Below are positions 38,606 to 48,214 of a stretch of 64,000 nucleotides of DNA, piece after piece. Each line of letters begins with the position of its first letter. Position 1 is the first letter of the stretch. The notes beneath the pieces were generated by a model. It saw only the letters and a program-made list of their open reading frames with translations, made no database searches and was not told the origin of the DNA. The stretch is taken from NCBI RefSeq assembly GCF_044003965.1, contig NZ_JBAWKC010000001.1, positions 186,001 to 250,000 on the forward strand, given 5' to 3'. Made by a program: the position numbers and the translations under genes. This stretch comes from Yeosuana aquiaggeris. Its GTDB lineage: Bacteria > Bacteroidota > Bacteroidia > Flavobacteriales > Flavobacteriaceae.

Positions 38606-40582
38606 TTAATCATTAAAATTAGAAATACCTTCTGTTAACCAGTTATAATAATCATCAACATTAGGCGTATAAGCAATAGGATCAATAAGGTTTTCCTCAT
38701 TGTGGTCCATCAACACATAAAATGGTTGTGAATTGGCTTTATATTTAAGCGTTTGTAACTCACTCCATTTTTGTCCAATATATTTTAACTGCTTGCCTTC
38801 TTTTAGTTTTGATTCTACAACGTCATCCGCTTCAAGTTTTCGTTTGTCATCAACATAAAGAGAAATCAGCACCAGCTCATTTTTTAAAATATTTAAAACA
38901 TTTGGATCAGGCCACACCTTTTGTTCCATTTTTCTGCAATTTACACAAGCCCATCCGGTAAAATCAATCATTACAGGTTTTCCAACTTGTTTGGCATAGG
39001 CCAGGCCTTTGTCATAGTCATTAAAGGCTAAAATGTCGTGAGGAGCCAACAGGTGGGCCCCTTCCGGTAAATTATCGTGATTGGTATTGGACTGTGAACT
39101 TGCTTCACCAACTTTTGAAAATCCCACTCCGTATGGAGACTCACTATAGTTTTGTGGTGGTGGAAAAGCGCTTATAAGATTTAATGGTGCGCCCCAGAGC
39201 CCCGGAATCATGTAAATAGTAAATGATAAAACTATGAGACCTAAACTAAGTCTTCCAACAGAAATATGAGTTAATGGCGCATCATGCGGTAATTGAAGTT
39301 TTCCAAAAAGATACAAAGCTAAAGTCCCGAAAATAGCAATCCAGATGGCTAGAAAAACTTCTCGTTCTAAAATATGTGTTTGTAAAACCAAATCTGCTTG
39401 TGAAAGGAATTTAAAAGCCAGGGCTAATTCTAAAAAACCTAATACCACTTTTACTGTATTTAACCAGCCTCCTGATTTTGGCAATGAATTTAACCAACCC
39501 GGGAACGCCGCAAATAATGCAAAGGGTAGCGCAATGGCCAGTGAAAAGCCTAGCATCCCAATAATAGGAGCTAATCCTCCTTTTGAGGCCGCTTGCACTA
39601 ACAAAGTTCCAACAATGGGACCTGTACATGAAAATGATACAATTGCTAATGCCAGTGCCATAAAGAAAATCCCAATAAGTCCGCCTCTATCTGCCTTTGA
39701 ATCCACTTTATTGGCCCATGAGTTTGGTAACATAATTTCAAAAGCACCCAAAAAGGATACTGCAAAAACAACTAATAATAAAAAGAAGATGATATTAAAC
39801 CATACATTCGTAGCTAATGCATTTAAAGCATCGGCACCAAAAACAGCGGTAACCGCTGTACCTAAAAGCACATAAATCACAATAATAGAAATTCCATAAA
39901 TAATGGCATTTTTTATGCCAGCGGCCTTCGTTTTACTTTGTTTGGTGAAAAAACTTACGGTCATGGGTATCATCGGAAACACACAGGGCGTTAACAAAGC
40001 GGCAAAACCCGACAGAAAAGCTATAAAGAAAATCCCCCAAAGACCTTTTTGTGATTCGTTTTGGGTTGATGATGATTCTATAGTATCAGATTTTATATTT
40101 TGCTCATCAGTACTGGTAGTTATGGCATTTTTGGATTCTGATAAATTAAAAACCAACTCAACCTCCGTTGGAGGCAAACACCTACTATCGTCGCACACCA
40201 TGAACTCTACTAAACCATTAACCACAGTTTCTTCTCCTAAAACTTCCACTTTTTGAATGAAAATAGCTGATTTTTCAAAAAATTTAATTTTCATTTGAAA
40301 AACAGGATCGTCTATTGTTTGTCCTGTTTCTTCTGATGTATTGTCTATAAACTTAAAGGCTCCGTTAAAATCATCATATACAAATGATGTTGGAATTGGG
40401 CCGTCTTCCGGCACATTTTGTGAATACAAATGCCAGCCTGATTCAATAGTAGCTTTTGAAATTAATTTATATTCGGAATCTGAAACTTTTTCAACGGAGG
40501 TTGACCATTTAACCGGTTCTAAAATTTGGGCTTGTCCTAACCAAATTGTTAAAAGTGCAATAAATAAGGTTACTTTTTTCAT
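38606..40582 (-). CDS. DsbD-type thiol:disulfide interchange protein
   Basis: A 658-residue protein with signal peptide. The N-terminal DsbD-like domain holds the pair Cys130/Cys135 ('MVCDDSRCLPPTEVE'). A central eight-helix electron-transfer domain follows with 'LLTPCVFPMIPMTVSFF' and 'VSFSCTGPIVGTLL'. The C-terminal thioredoxin domain carries the active site 'ACVNCRKME' near residue 550. The full three-domain architecture is present. It passes reducing power from the cytoplasm to periplasmic thiol proteins, for example for cytochrome c maturation. It lies between a CotH-like lipoprotein and the PLP enzyme, probably in one operon. Confidence 0.93.
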   Translation of the reverse strand: MKKVTLFIALLTIWLGQAQILEPVKWSTSVEKVSDSEYKLISKATIESGWHLYSQNVPEDGPIPTSFVYDDFNGAFKFIDNTSEETGQTIDDPVFQMKIKFFEKSAIFIQKVEVLGEETVVNGLVEFMVCDDSRCLPPTEVELVFNLSESKNAITTSTDEQNIKSDTIESSSTQNESQKGLWGIFFIAFLSGFAALLTPCVFPMIPMTVSFFTKQSKTKAAGIKNAIIYGISIIVIYVLLGTAVTAVFGADALNALATNVWFNIIFFLLLVVFAVSFLGAFEIMLPNSWANKVDSKADRGGLIGIFFMALALAIVSFSCTGPIVGTLLVQAASKGGLAPIIGMLGFSLAIALPFALFAAFPGWLNSLPKSGGWLNTVKVVLGFLELALAFKFLSQADLVLQTHILEREVFLAIWIAIFGTLALYLFGKLQLPHDAPLTHISVGRLSLGLIVLSFTIYMIPGLWGAPLNLISAFPPPQNYSESPYGVGFSKVGEASSQSNTNHDNLPEGAHLLAPHDILAFNDYDKGLAYAKQVGKPVMIDFTGWACVNCRKMEQKVWPDPNVLNILKNELVLISLYVDDKRKLEADDVVESKLKEGKQLKYIGQKWSELQTLKYKANSQPFYVLMDHNEENLIDPIAYTPNVDDYYNWLTEGISNFND

Positions 40583-40650
40583 TATTTACTCATTAATGGA
40601 TCAAAAATAAAGGTTTAAGCTGTCAAATAGAATAATTTAAGACAGTTTTA

Positions 40651-42015
40651 TTATAATGCCATAATTTCTGTGTCAAGCCATAACAATCTTTGATCAATCC
40701 AATTTTTAATATAATTGATTTCTGCAGGATAAGAATTTCCTACATAATTATTTGGCCAAACATATTCATTTAGAACTGGCCATTTTTGAAAATTTGCTTC
40801 CACAGCACCAGAAGTATTAAGCATTTCCGTATAACTATCTATTTTATTTGATATGGCTTGATTTGAAAATGCTCCGCTGCGCAATTCCTGCCAGCGCGCC
40901 TGCACTTGAACAATAAATGCAGGGTCTGTAAGTAAGCGATCCCACCAAAATGGTATCTGCCAAAAATCATTGGAACAACGCCCATTAAACTTATATGCCC
41001 AAACATTAGTTTCTCCGCCTCCACAATAATTAGCGTTTCCAAAAGCTAAGTTGAAATCCCATATTGGGCCCATTTTAAGTTTTTCGTTTTTATCTTTTGT
41101 AAGCCAAGTACTTAATCTATACCCATCCACGTTATTTGATAATTCATTAAGCAGAAAAAAGTCTATAAAACTATTGGTGTCTATATATTTTGAATAGCCT
41201 TCATTGGGGTCAGTATAATTTTCTCCAGCTAAAGCATCTTCAAAAATATTCATGTAATTCGTTATATACTCTTTTTGCTCAGGGGTAATGTCTTCCTCTT
41301 TAGGCGTGTCGTAATTGAAGTATATTTTTTGGTTTAACAAAGCGTTATTAGGAGCATATTTTGAAGTTATTGAATTATTTGAGGTATATAGTGTTTCATC
41401 AAATCCAGAGGCTTTATCAATTTTTAAAATATAACCTCCCGTAAGATCTTCTCCGCTATTTTCATCCACATTTAATTTATTAATATTTATTCGGTTCGAA
41501 TCTCTTTTGAGTTTTTCCATAAAAACATATAGGCCGTTGTACGACCCGTTAATACTTACTTCTGCAAACTTAGCTCTGCTTGCATATCGGTTTATGTCTC
41601 TTGATAAATCATAAATAAGAATATTTCTTATTAAGGACTTATCGCTATATGGCGCATATAAAATCCAGTCTTCTTCTTCGGGAAAACCAAGTATAGAGAC
41701 GTCAAGGCCGTCACCCGCTTCATCCCGTGTTTCCACTCCGTATTGTTTTTTAGGGAACATTTGTGACGAAGACCCTCTGATTTCAATACCTATGATTCCT
41801 GAAAAATCAATAACATCATCAGCAGAAACAAGCATTCCCGCTGTAATTTTAGGCTCATCTACAATTTCTACACCATTAGTGATTATGTTAATTTGAGGCA
41901 ATTCAACTTTAGCAATGGGCAGATTTTCTTCATCTATTGAAGGGTTTTCTTTATTACAAGTATAAAAACCTGCCAAAAGAAACCCAATGAAAATAAACCT
42001 AAGTAACGTTTTCAT
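40651..42015 (-). CDS. CotH-kinase family lipoprotein
   Basis: The start at 42015 (MKTLLRFIFIGFLLAGFYTC) gives a clean lipoprotein signal; two upstream in-frame Mets (42021, 42048) lengthen it without benefit. The CotH kinase-type fold is shown by 'IEIRGSSSQMFPKKQYGVETRD', 'ILYAPYSDKSLIRNIL', 'GLYVFMEKLKRD' (nucleotide-site Lys) and 'GPIWDFNLAFGN' (metal-binding Asp). In other bacteria these proteins phosphorylate extracellular proteins or are of unknown function; here the role is not known. The reverse gap to the SxtJ gene (42016-42222) contains only A/T-rich sequence. Confidence 0.87.
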   Translation of the reverse strand: MKTLLRFIFIGFLLAGFYTCNKENPSIDEENLPIAKVELPQINIITNGVEIVDEPKITAGMLVSADDVIDFSGIIGIEIRGSSSQMFPKKQYGVETRDEAGDGLDVSILGFPEEEDWILYAPYSDKSLIRNILIYDLSRDINRYASRAKFAEVSINGSYNGLYVFMEKLKRDSNRININKLNVDENSGEDLTGGYILKIDKASGFDETLYTSNNSITSKYAPNNALLNQKIYFNYDTPKEEDITPEQKEYITNYMNIFEDALAGENYTDPNEGYSKYIDTNSFIDFFLLNELSNNVDGYRLSTWLTKDKNEKLKMGPIWDFNLAFGNANYCGGGETNVWAYKFNGRCSNDFWQIPFWWDRLLTDPAFIVQVQARWQELRSGAFSNQAISNKIDSYTEMLNTSGAVEANFQKWPVLNEYVWPNNYVGNSYPAEINYIKNWIDQRLLWLDTEIMAL

Positions 42016-42222
42016 AATCATTTTGTTTAAACTATAAAGATATTTCAATTTTCACTAGTATCTAAATTTGCAGTTAATTTATTGTTAGGTCATCATTCGG
42101 TTAAAACAACGAAAATATGAGCCTATAGAGTAAATATATCATTAACGACCCTTAAAGATTTACTATCTTAGACAGATAATATGGATACCCCTAGATTAAT
42201 ATAGGATTGAAACAAATGTAAT

Positions 42223-42630
42223 ATGAAAAAAAAAGATCTATGGGGTTATTTCCCTCGAACAATTTCAACGAAACAGGCTGCCGATACGGGTATGGCCGCA
42301 GTGCTTCTATTACTGTTAATTGGATTGTTTTCACATAATAATCTTTATTATAAAATAGCCATTCCTGTTTTGATTATGAATATGACATTCCCAATGTTTT
42401 ATTATCCATTTGCAATTATTTGGCTTGGCTTATCACAATTATTAGGAACCATTGTCTCAAAAATCATATTAAGCATTATATACTTTATTTTGGTTATTCC
42501 AGTAGGCGTATTCAGAAGACTCCTCGGTAAAGATTCATTACAATTATCTCAATTTAAAAAAGGTAAGACCTCTGTAATGCAGACACGAAATCATACTTTT
42601 GTATCAGAAGATATTGAAAACCCTTATTAA
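42223..42630 (+). CDS. SxtJ family membrane protein
   Basis: A 135-residue protein with three hydrophobic segments (about 24-36, 42-58, 60-95) and a basic amphipathic C-terminus. The start 'KDLWGYFPRTISTKQAADTGM' matches the small SxtJ-like membrane family known beside carbamoyltransferase genes. It is followed after 18 bp by the DUF5989 gene and then by the carbamoyltransferase, the usual three-gene order. Its molecular function is not known; a membrane anchor or export role for the carbamoylated product is a guess. Confidence 0.8.
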   Translation: MKKKDLWGYFPRTISTKQAADTGMAAVLLLLLIGLFSHNNLYYKIAIPVLIMNMTFPMFYYPFAIIWLGLSQLLGTIVSKIILSIIYFILVIPVGVFRRLLGKDSLQLSQFKKGKTSVMQTRNHTFVSEDIENPY

Positions 42631-42648
42631 TATAATAAAATTTTAATC

Positions 42649-42798
42649 ATGGAATTCTTAAGAGACCTCTGGGCCTTTTTAAAAGCCCGCAAAAAATTTT
42701 GGTTATTACCAATCATTATTGTGTTATTAGTATTTGGAGTATTAATCGTATTAACAAGTGGTTCAGCCATAGCTCCATTTATTTATTCCATATTTTAA
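42649..42798 (+). CDS. DUF5989 family small membrane protein
   Basis: A 49-codon gene: MEFLRDLWAFLKARKKFW, then one hydrophobic helix (LLPIIIVLLVFGVLIVL) and the end TSGSAIAPFIYSIF. The 'FLRDLWAFLKARKKFWLLP' start and 'GSAIAPFIYSIF' end are hallmarks of DUF5989 proteins that accompany carbamoyltransferases. It starts 18 bp after the SxtJ stop and ends 18 bp before the carbamoyltransferase start. Short genes like this are easily missed, but the context makes it secure. The function is unknown. Confidence 0.88.
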   Translation: MEFLRDLWAFLKARKKFWLLPIIIVLLVFGVLIVLTSGSAIAPFIYSIF

Positions 42799-42816
42799 AC
42801 TTTTAATTTTGGAATT

Positions 42817-44676
42817 ATGTCAACAGCTATTCTAGGCATTTCAGCTTATTACCACGATAGTGCAGCAGCTATAATTATTGATGGAGAAATAATTGCAGCA
42901 GCGCATGAAGAACGCTTTACCAGAAAAAAGCATGACTCTTCATTCCCTATAAATGCTGCAAAATACGTTTTAAGTGAAGCCGGAATAGATTATAATGATT
43001 TGACAGCTATTTCATTTTATGACAAACCCTATATTAAATTTGAAAGGTTACTTGAAACCTATCATGCATTTGCCCCAAAAGGCTTAATAAGTTTTCTTTC
43101 AGCGGTTCCTGTTTGGATCAAGGAAAAGCTTTTTATGAAAAAGATGCTCAGAGACGAGCTAAAGCATTTAGGTGATAAAAAAATACCAATTTTATTTCCC
43201 GAACATCATTTATCACATGCTGCCAGTGCCTTTTATCCTTCTCCTTTTAAAGAGGCTGCCATTTTAACCATTGATGGTGTTGGAGAATGGGCAACAACCG
43301 CTATTGGATATGGAAATGATCATACTATTAAAATAATTAGCGAATTACATTTTCCTCATTCTGTAGGATTGTTATATTCTGCTTTTACACAATATATCGG
43401 GTTTAGGGTCAATAGTGGAGAATATAAGTTAATGGGGTTGGCTCCTTATGGAAATCCTAATTCTCAACAAACAAAAAACTATAAAGAGAAAATATTAGGT
43501 GAAATGGTTGATATACGAGAAGACGGATCTGTTTTGCTTAATATGAAGTATTTCAAATACGCCACCGGCTTAAAAATGACAGCGGATAAAAAATGGACGC
43601 GTTTATTTGGAATTCCTCCCAGAAATGCGGAGTCAGAGATTTCACAGGAATACATGAATATGGCTTTGGCAATTCAACAAATTACCGAAGAGATCGTTTT
43701 AAAACTTGCAAAAACCGCGAAAAAGTTAACTAACAGTGATTACTTGGTTATGGCTGGTGGGGTTGCATTAAATAGTGTTGCTAACGGCAAATTATTGGAA
43801 TCAAAATTATTTAAAGACATATGGATACAACCGGCTGCGGGTGATGCCGGTGGGGCATTAGGGGCTGCGTATCTGGGTTGGCATTTATGGAAAGGAGAGA
43901 AAAGACATGTAAATAACAAACCCGACGGCATGAAAGGGGCTTATTTAGGCCCTGAATTTAATAATAAAGACATTTTAGGGATTATCAGAAAGCATAATGC
44001 TCAATACAAATATTTTGAACATTTTAATGAGTTAACAGAAGTGGTTGCAGAAAAAATTTCTGAAGGAAATGTGATCGGGTGGTTTCAGGGACGAATGGAA
44101 TTTGGGCCCAGGGCTCTGGGTAATAGAAGTATTCTTGGAGATGCTAGAAATCCTGAAATGCAAAAGAAAATGAATCTAAAAATTAAATACCGGGAAGGCT
44201 TCAGGCCATTTGCACCAACAGTATTAGAAGAAGACACCCAAGATTATTTTGTTATGGATTCTCCTTCTCCCTATATGTTGCATGTTATCCCTGTAAAAGA
44301 GGAAAGATTAAAACCTTTGCCTGCAGGGTATAGCGAAATGGAGCTCTATGAGAGATTATATCATCTACGTTCTGATGTCCCTGCAATTACACATATTGAT
44401 TTTTCAGCCAGAATACAGAGTGTGAATAAAAATACAAATCCAAAATATTGGAATTTAATAAATGCATTTAAAAAACAAACTGGTTACGGCGTTATTGTAA
44501 ATACAAGTTTTAACGTTCGTGGGGAGCCCATTGTTTGCAATCCTGATGACGGATTCAGATGTTTTATGCGAACAGAAATGGATTTTCTGGTCATTGGCAA
44601 TTACTTATTTGATAAGAATCAACAGGAAAAATTAATTAATGATTCTAATTGGAAAGAGCAATTCAAATTGGATTGA
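42817..44676 (+). CDS. Carbamoyltransferase (NodU/CmcH family)
   Basis: A 619-residue two-domain carbamoyltransferase. The N-terminal actin-like YrdC/Kae1-type domain has 'GISAYYHDSAAAII', 'EERFTRKKHDSSFP', 'HHLSHAASAFYPSPF' and 'TIDGVGEWATTAIG'. The C-terminal domain has 'GWFQGRMEFGPRALGNRSIL' and 'YREGFRPFAPTVLEED'. The metal- and adenylate-binding His residues are present. The family transfers carbamoyl from carbamoyl phosphate through carbamoyl-AMP to a hydroxyl, often on a sugar or polyketide. The acceptor here is unknown; with SxtJ and DUF5989 alongside, a cell-surface or membrane-associated product is possible (inference). Confidence 0.92.
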   Translation: MSTAILGISAYYHDSAAAIIIDGEIIAAAHEERFTRKKHDSSFPINAAKYVLSEAGIDYNDLTAISFYDKPYIKFERLLETYHAFAPKGLISFLSAVPVWIKEKLFMKKMLRDELKHLGDKKIPILFPEHHLSHAASAFYPSPFKEAAILTIDGVGEWATTAIGYGNDHTIKIISELHFPHSVGLLYSAFTQYIGFRVNSGEYKLMGLAPYGNPNSQQTKNYKEKILGEMVDIREDGSVLLNMKYFKYATGLKMTADKKWTRLFGIPPRNAESEISQEYMNMALAIQQITEEIVLKLAKTAKKLTNSDYLVMAGGVALNSVANGKLLESKLFKDIWIQPAAGDAGGALGAAYLGWHLWKGEKRHVNNKPDGMKGAYLGPEFNNKDILGIIRKHNAQYKYFEHFNELTEVVAEKISEGNVIGWFQGRMEFGPRALGNRSILGDARNPEMQKKMNLKIKYREGFRPFAPTVLEEDTQDYFVMDSPSPYMLHVIPVKEERLKPLPAGYSEMELYERLYHLRSDVPAITHIDFSARIQSVNKNTNPKYWNLINAFKKQTGYGVIVNTSFNVRGEPIVCNPDDGFRCFMRTEMDFLVIGNYLFDKNQQEKLINDSNWKEQFKLD

Positions 44677-44719
44677 GTCATAATATATGATATTCCGTTT
44701 ATTACTTTTCCTTTTTTGA

Positions 44720-46639
44720 TTATTGGCCAAGAGCATTGCGTGCACGTGCAAGATTAGCAGCTGCGGCCTCATAGTCAGAATCAAGTTGTAAAGCCTCGGC
44801 AAACATCTCAGAAGCTGCCCTATGGTTTCCGCTCTGCCCGAATATAGTCCCCAGATTATTATAAGCTTCGGCATGGTTGGGATTCATCTTGAGGGCCCTC
44901 CGGTAAGCAGATTCTGCTTGTTTATTCTTCCCAAGCGCATGCAGCACAATTCCTAAATCGTAATGTAAATTGGGTAGTTTGGGGTCCAGACGGACGGCCT
45001 CTTCCAACTCTATTTCCGCTTCGTTCATACGACTAAGTTCTGACAATAGCACCCCTAATTTATGATGGATGATGGCGTTCCATGGGGCTAAGCGTGCGGC
45101 CTCCCGAAAATGAACTATTGCTTTTTCCTTGTCTCCTGCTCGCCAGAGTAGAATCCCTTCTTGAGCCTGTGATTCACTGTCCTCGGGAATCATAGATGCT
45201 GCACGATCGACAAGACGTTTGGCCTCCTCATTCTTTCCGCCCCACATTAACACTTTTGATAGGTTCCTGAGTGCGATAGCATGGGTTTTTTTATCCAAAC
45301 TGTTTTTCAGCTCATTACTGATATCAGCAATTATATCTTCATTCCAAGTGCCTGTCTGAGTGAGCATTCTCTCCTGCAACATCTCCTTAACAATGGCCAG
45401 CGCTAGCATTTGGTTACCATCAATTGTTGGATGCACATGGTCTAAGAACAATTCTGATCCGGGAATTCCGTTAGGCGAGTTTTCGTTAACGATTTGTGCG
45501 AAGTCCACAAATCCTGCGTTTTTTGATTGTGCAACATCGGTTACAATCCCGCGGACTGGAGTTAAGGCCCGCAAAGGACAAACGTCCTCGTCCCTGCTCT
45601 GTATGAAAGCACTTCGTGCGTCATCTATCCTTCCGAGGGCTAAAAAAGCCTGTGCCTGCAAGTAAAGCAATTCGGGGTCACGGCCATCAATAGCCAGCGC
45701 TTCTCGGGCAATCGCCTCTGCGTGTTCTTGATTGCCCTCGCCTAAAGCCTTAGTCACAGTTTGCTTAAGATCGTCAACCTCACTTACCTCATCAGCGCTC
45801 AGATTGTTACTGGGCTCTGATTTGAAAGGAGAAAAGTCTCCAATGTTTGATGCAGGCGTAACAAATATCAACTTGGCTTTGGCCTGCTCGCTAATATAGG
45901 TCATACGAAACAGGCTGGTTTTAAAATCGTCAAGTATGGCATCACGTTTCTTGTCATCCCTGTGGTAATCATCTGGGCCAACAGAATGGTCAAGCAAGGC
46001 TGTAACCTCCGTAGGAAGAACAGCGTCACTTTTGTTAATAAAGTCCGAAAGCAGACTATATATCCGTGTCCTTGAGGCCAATACCGCAAGACTGCGTAAA
46101 AACTTGGGTACTTTCAGAAGCTTGTTGTATGTCCGTGATTCAAGGAACTCGTTGTGCCCCGAATAAACAATGAATAAATCTGGTTCATAATCTGCAAGTT
46201 CCTCCATAAGCCGGGCTGCGCGATAACTCGCGTAACTAATGCCACCCGCGTTAATGACTTCCCAGTTACGAGTAGAGTCAACAGCCGGAAGGAAGCGGCG
46301 TAGCCAGCCGGAAAACGAGGTGCGGTCGTCGTATGGGCGACCGTAAGTTGTCGACCCACCTATACAGAAGACTCTGGTAACATTTTTAGCCTTTTTAGCC
46401 GGAAAGCTCTGCATGTTGAACCACTGCATCTTGTTGGCCGCGGTACTATAGATTTCCTCTCCGTTAGGCTGCGTATGCTTGACAAACAGTGGCGCATAGC
46501 CAGCGAATCCAACTGCGGGATCGGTGCGCTCGTAAAGAGATTTCACTCCGGCTGTCATTAGAATCAACTCCATCAGGATGAAGAATAAGAAGGCAACACC
46601 AAAGCCCAATGCAAGATTCTTTAAAAAATCGGTCTTCAT
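44720..46639 (-). CDS. SGNH-hydrolase-like and TPR membrane-anchored protein, GC-rich
   Basis: I start it at the Met at 46639 (MKTDFLKNLALGFGVAFLFFILMEL), which begins with an N-terminal membrane anchor. A further 19 codons upstream are open but atypical. The SGNH/GDSL-like domain carries 'VFCIGGSTTYG' (Ser96), 'IVYSGHNEFLE' (Asn163) and 'DHVHPTIDG' (Asp400, His403). TPR helices interrupt it at about 290-350 and fill the last 200 residues ('NPNHAEAYNNLGTIFGQSG'). Base composition is clearly GC-richer than both neighbours. It converges on the carbamoyltransferase with 43 bp between stops. SGNH-TPR proteins are often found near SxtJ/DUF5989 clusters. It could be an esterase acting on surface glycans; no activity can be assigned. 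Confidence 0.8.
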   Translation of the reverse strand: MKTDFLKNLALGFGVAFLFFILMELILMTAGVKSLYERTDPAVGFAGYAPLFVKHTQPNGEEIYSTAANKMQWFNMQSFPAKKAKNVTRVFCIGGSTTYGRPYDDRTSFSGWLRRFLPAVDSTRNWEVINAGGISYASYRAARLMEELADYEPDLFIVYSGHNEFLESRTYNKLLKVPKFLRSLAVLASRTRIYSLLSDFINKSDAVLPTEVTALLDHSVGPDDYHRDDKKRDAILDDFKTSLFRMTYISEQAKAKLIFVTPASNIGDFSPFKSEPSNNLSADEVSEVDDLKQTVTKALGEGNQEHAEAIAREALAIDGRDPELLYLQAQAFLALGRIDDARSAFIQSRDEDVCPLRALTPVRGIVTDVAQSKNAGFVDFAQIVNENSPNGIPGSELFLDHVHPTIDGNQMLALAIVKEMLQERMLTQTGTWNEDIIADISNELKNSLDKKTHAIALRNLSKVLMWGGKNEEAKRLVDRAASMIPEDSESQAQEGILLWRAGDKEKAIVHFREAARLAPWNAIIHHKLGVLLSELSRMNEAEIELEEAVRLDPKLPNLHYDLGIVLHALGKNKQAESAYRRALKMNPNHAEAYNNLGTIFGQSGNHRAASEMFAEALQLDSDYEAAAANLARARNALGQ

Positions 46640-47040
46640 AAGCAATCTTTTGGGAGCAATGCACAGAGAATCAACACAGCCACTAAGCTGTTGCAAAACA
46701 TGTATGCCTTTTTGCGGTCAAACATTTTTAAGTAATTTTTTTTGCAGACAACAAGTCTATTCTATATGACTAATCTCAGCATAAAAGCAAAATTACAAAT
46801 ATTAAACAACACCCCAAAAAGGACAGGAAGGAAGTTGAAAGCGTGTCTTAGATATCAATCGAACAAATCATTTTTGATGTAGTAATAAAATATTTATCTC
46901 AGAAGAAAATTCCAGTTTCATATTTCCCATAATAAAAGAAATAAAATCAAGTCAACCCAAGGCCAGCCATTTAATATGCAAATTAATTGCATAAAAAAGC
47001 CTTATATCTCTGTGTGTTCTTTCTCAATTGTAATTTTTCA
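46640..47040. other. Gene-poor interval
   Basis: A/T-rich sequence with no supportable gene; the composition drops back to the chromosomal average just past the GC-rich gene. No promoter of the TTG-N19-TAnnTTTG kind was recognised. Confidence 0.5.
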
Positions 47041-47197
47041 AGGACGGGTCATAATGAAGCACAACGTGTTTGTGTAAGGATAGTAGCGTGTTTAAGCAAC
47101 TAACTTACTAAAAATGGAACGAACCAGAGGAAAATCCTATGGATTTTCCGAGTAGACTAGAACCAAGCAATTATTTTTACACGGTGTGGCAACTGCC
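47041..47197. repeat. Palindromic intergenic element Y1 (attC-reminiscent)
   Basis: The left end AGGACGGGTCATAATGAAGC is followed by ACAACGTGTTTGTGT. The right end is TTTTTACACGGTGTGGCAAC. The ends form an imperfect inverted repeat (CACAACGTGT against the complement of ACACGGTGT), and the middle holds a 9-bp hairpin GGAAAATCC-TAT-GGATTTTCC. The left end recurs at 52446 (with the GGACGGGTCA...ATGAAG...CACAACG order) and the core again near 53579. It abuts the stop codon of the TerC gene (47199). Confidence 0.6.
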
Positions 47198-47198
47198 T

Positions 47199-48137
47199 TT
47201 ATTTTGATTTTATATTAATTGTTGATATGTAAATTCCAATAGCTAGTGAAATTCCGATAAATAGTAGAGAAAACCATTCAGGAATTTCAGTCAAGCTAGC
47301 CGTCATCAATTTAAGTGAAACAAATAAAAGTATAGCAAAAACACTGTACTTCAAATAAACAAATTTCTCTAACATCTTTGATAGGAAAAAGTAAAGTGAT
47401 CTCAAACCCATCACGGCAAATATATTTGAGCTAAACACAATAAAAGGGTCTGTCGTAACCGCAAAAATAGCTGGAATACTATCTAATGCAAATAGTAAGT
47501 CAGTTAATTCTATTGTTATCAGCGCTCCAAAAAGTGCCGTAAAGACTGTTTTTCCATTAACTTTGGTAATGTATTTTCCGTCATGCAACTCATTGCTGAA
47601 TCGAAATAATTTTATAATCCCTTTCGGTTCTTTAACTTCTTTATGTTCTGCTTCTTTTTTCAACATTTTTAAGGCTGTAAACAAAAGAAATAATCCAAAA
47701 ACAATGTTCATTCCGTGGACTCTATTTATTAAAATAAGTCCAACGCTTATTAAAATTGCGCGAAATACGATTGCTCCGAGAATTCCAAGGAAAAGCAAAT
47801 TGTGTTGATATTGTCTTGGAATTTTAAAAGAAGTAAAAATGATTGCAATCACGAATAGATTATCGACACTTAAGGATAATTCAATAATGTAGCCTGTCAA
47901 GTATTTTACTACTGCTTGAGCTGGTTCAAGGTTATTTACATTGTCAACAAGAGAAATATTATAAAACCAATAAATAAAACCAGAGAATATTAAAGCATTA
48001 GTAATAAAGAAAATAGTTTCAAAAATAGCTCGTTTTACCGATGTGTCTCGATTCTTTTTATGCAATATGAAGAAATCAATTAACAGAAGTACAAGTACAT
48101 AGCTTATTAAAATAATCCAAGGTGTAATATTGCCCAT
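47199..48137 (-). CDS. TerC family integral membrane protein
   Basis: A 312-residue protein with about nine transmembrane helices. Family motifs visible are 'LIDFFILHKK' in helix 1, 'YLTGYIIELSLSVDNLFVI' with the buried acidic pair, 'ALITIELTDLLFALDSIPAIFAV' (the second acidic motif) and 'SNIFAVMGLRSLYFFL'. This is the Alx/TerC type implicated in metal (Mn) efflux or tellurium resistance. It stands alone between element Y1 at its 3' end and repeat X1 just upstream of its start, which is a cassette-like placement. Confidence 0.92.
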   Translation of the reverse strand: MGNITPWIILISYVLVLLLIDFFILHKKNRDTSVKRAIFETIFFITNALIFSGFIYWFYNISLVDNVNNLEPAQAVVKYLTGYIIELSLSVDNLFVIAIIFTSFKIPRQYQHNLLFLGILGAIVFRAILISVGLILINRVHGMNIVFGLFLLFTALKMLKKEAEHKEVKEPKGIIKLFRFSNELHDGKYITKVNGKTVFTALFGALITIELTDLLFALDSIPAIFAVTTDPFIVFSSNIFAVMGLRSLYFFLSKMLEKFVYLKYSVFAILLFVSLKLMTASLTEIPEWFSLLFIGISLAIGIYISTINIKSK

Positions 48138-48163
48138 ATTTTTCTATAAGTGTTCTTTTTTAG

Positions 48164-48214
48164 CTTGTTGCCAACAAGTAGATATAGATATTAACTATAT
48201 CCGCACTATAACAC
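48164..48214. repeat. Dispersed repeat X1
   Basis: A near-perfect hairpin CTTGTTG-C-CAACAAG (48164-48178) is followed by GATATAG-ATATTAA-CTATATC (48181-48201) and CGCACTATAACAC. The second part matches 55407-55440 (GATATAG-TTATTAA-CTATATC-TGCATTATA). Both copies lie 44-62 bp upstream of minus-strand genes. Its role is unknown: a promoter-associated element or a mobile-element remnant. The rest of 48215-48463 shows nothing else. Confidence 0.55.

Noticed and set aside
39345..39875. 176-codon plus-strand open frame antisense to the DsbD-type gene
   Set aside because: It is antisense to the conserved transmembrane domain of a clear DsbD homolog; no family resemblance and no promoter.
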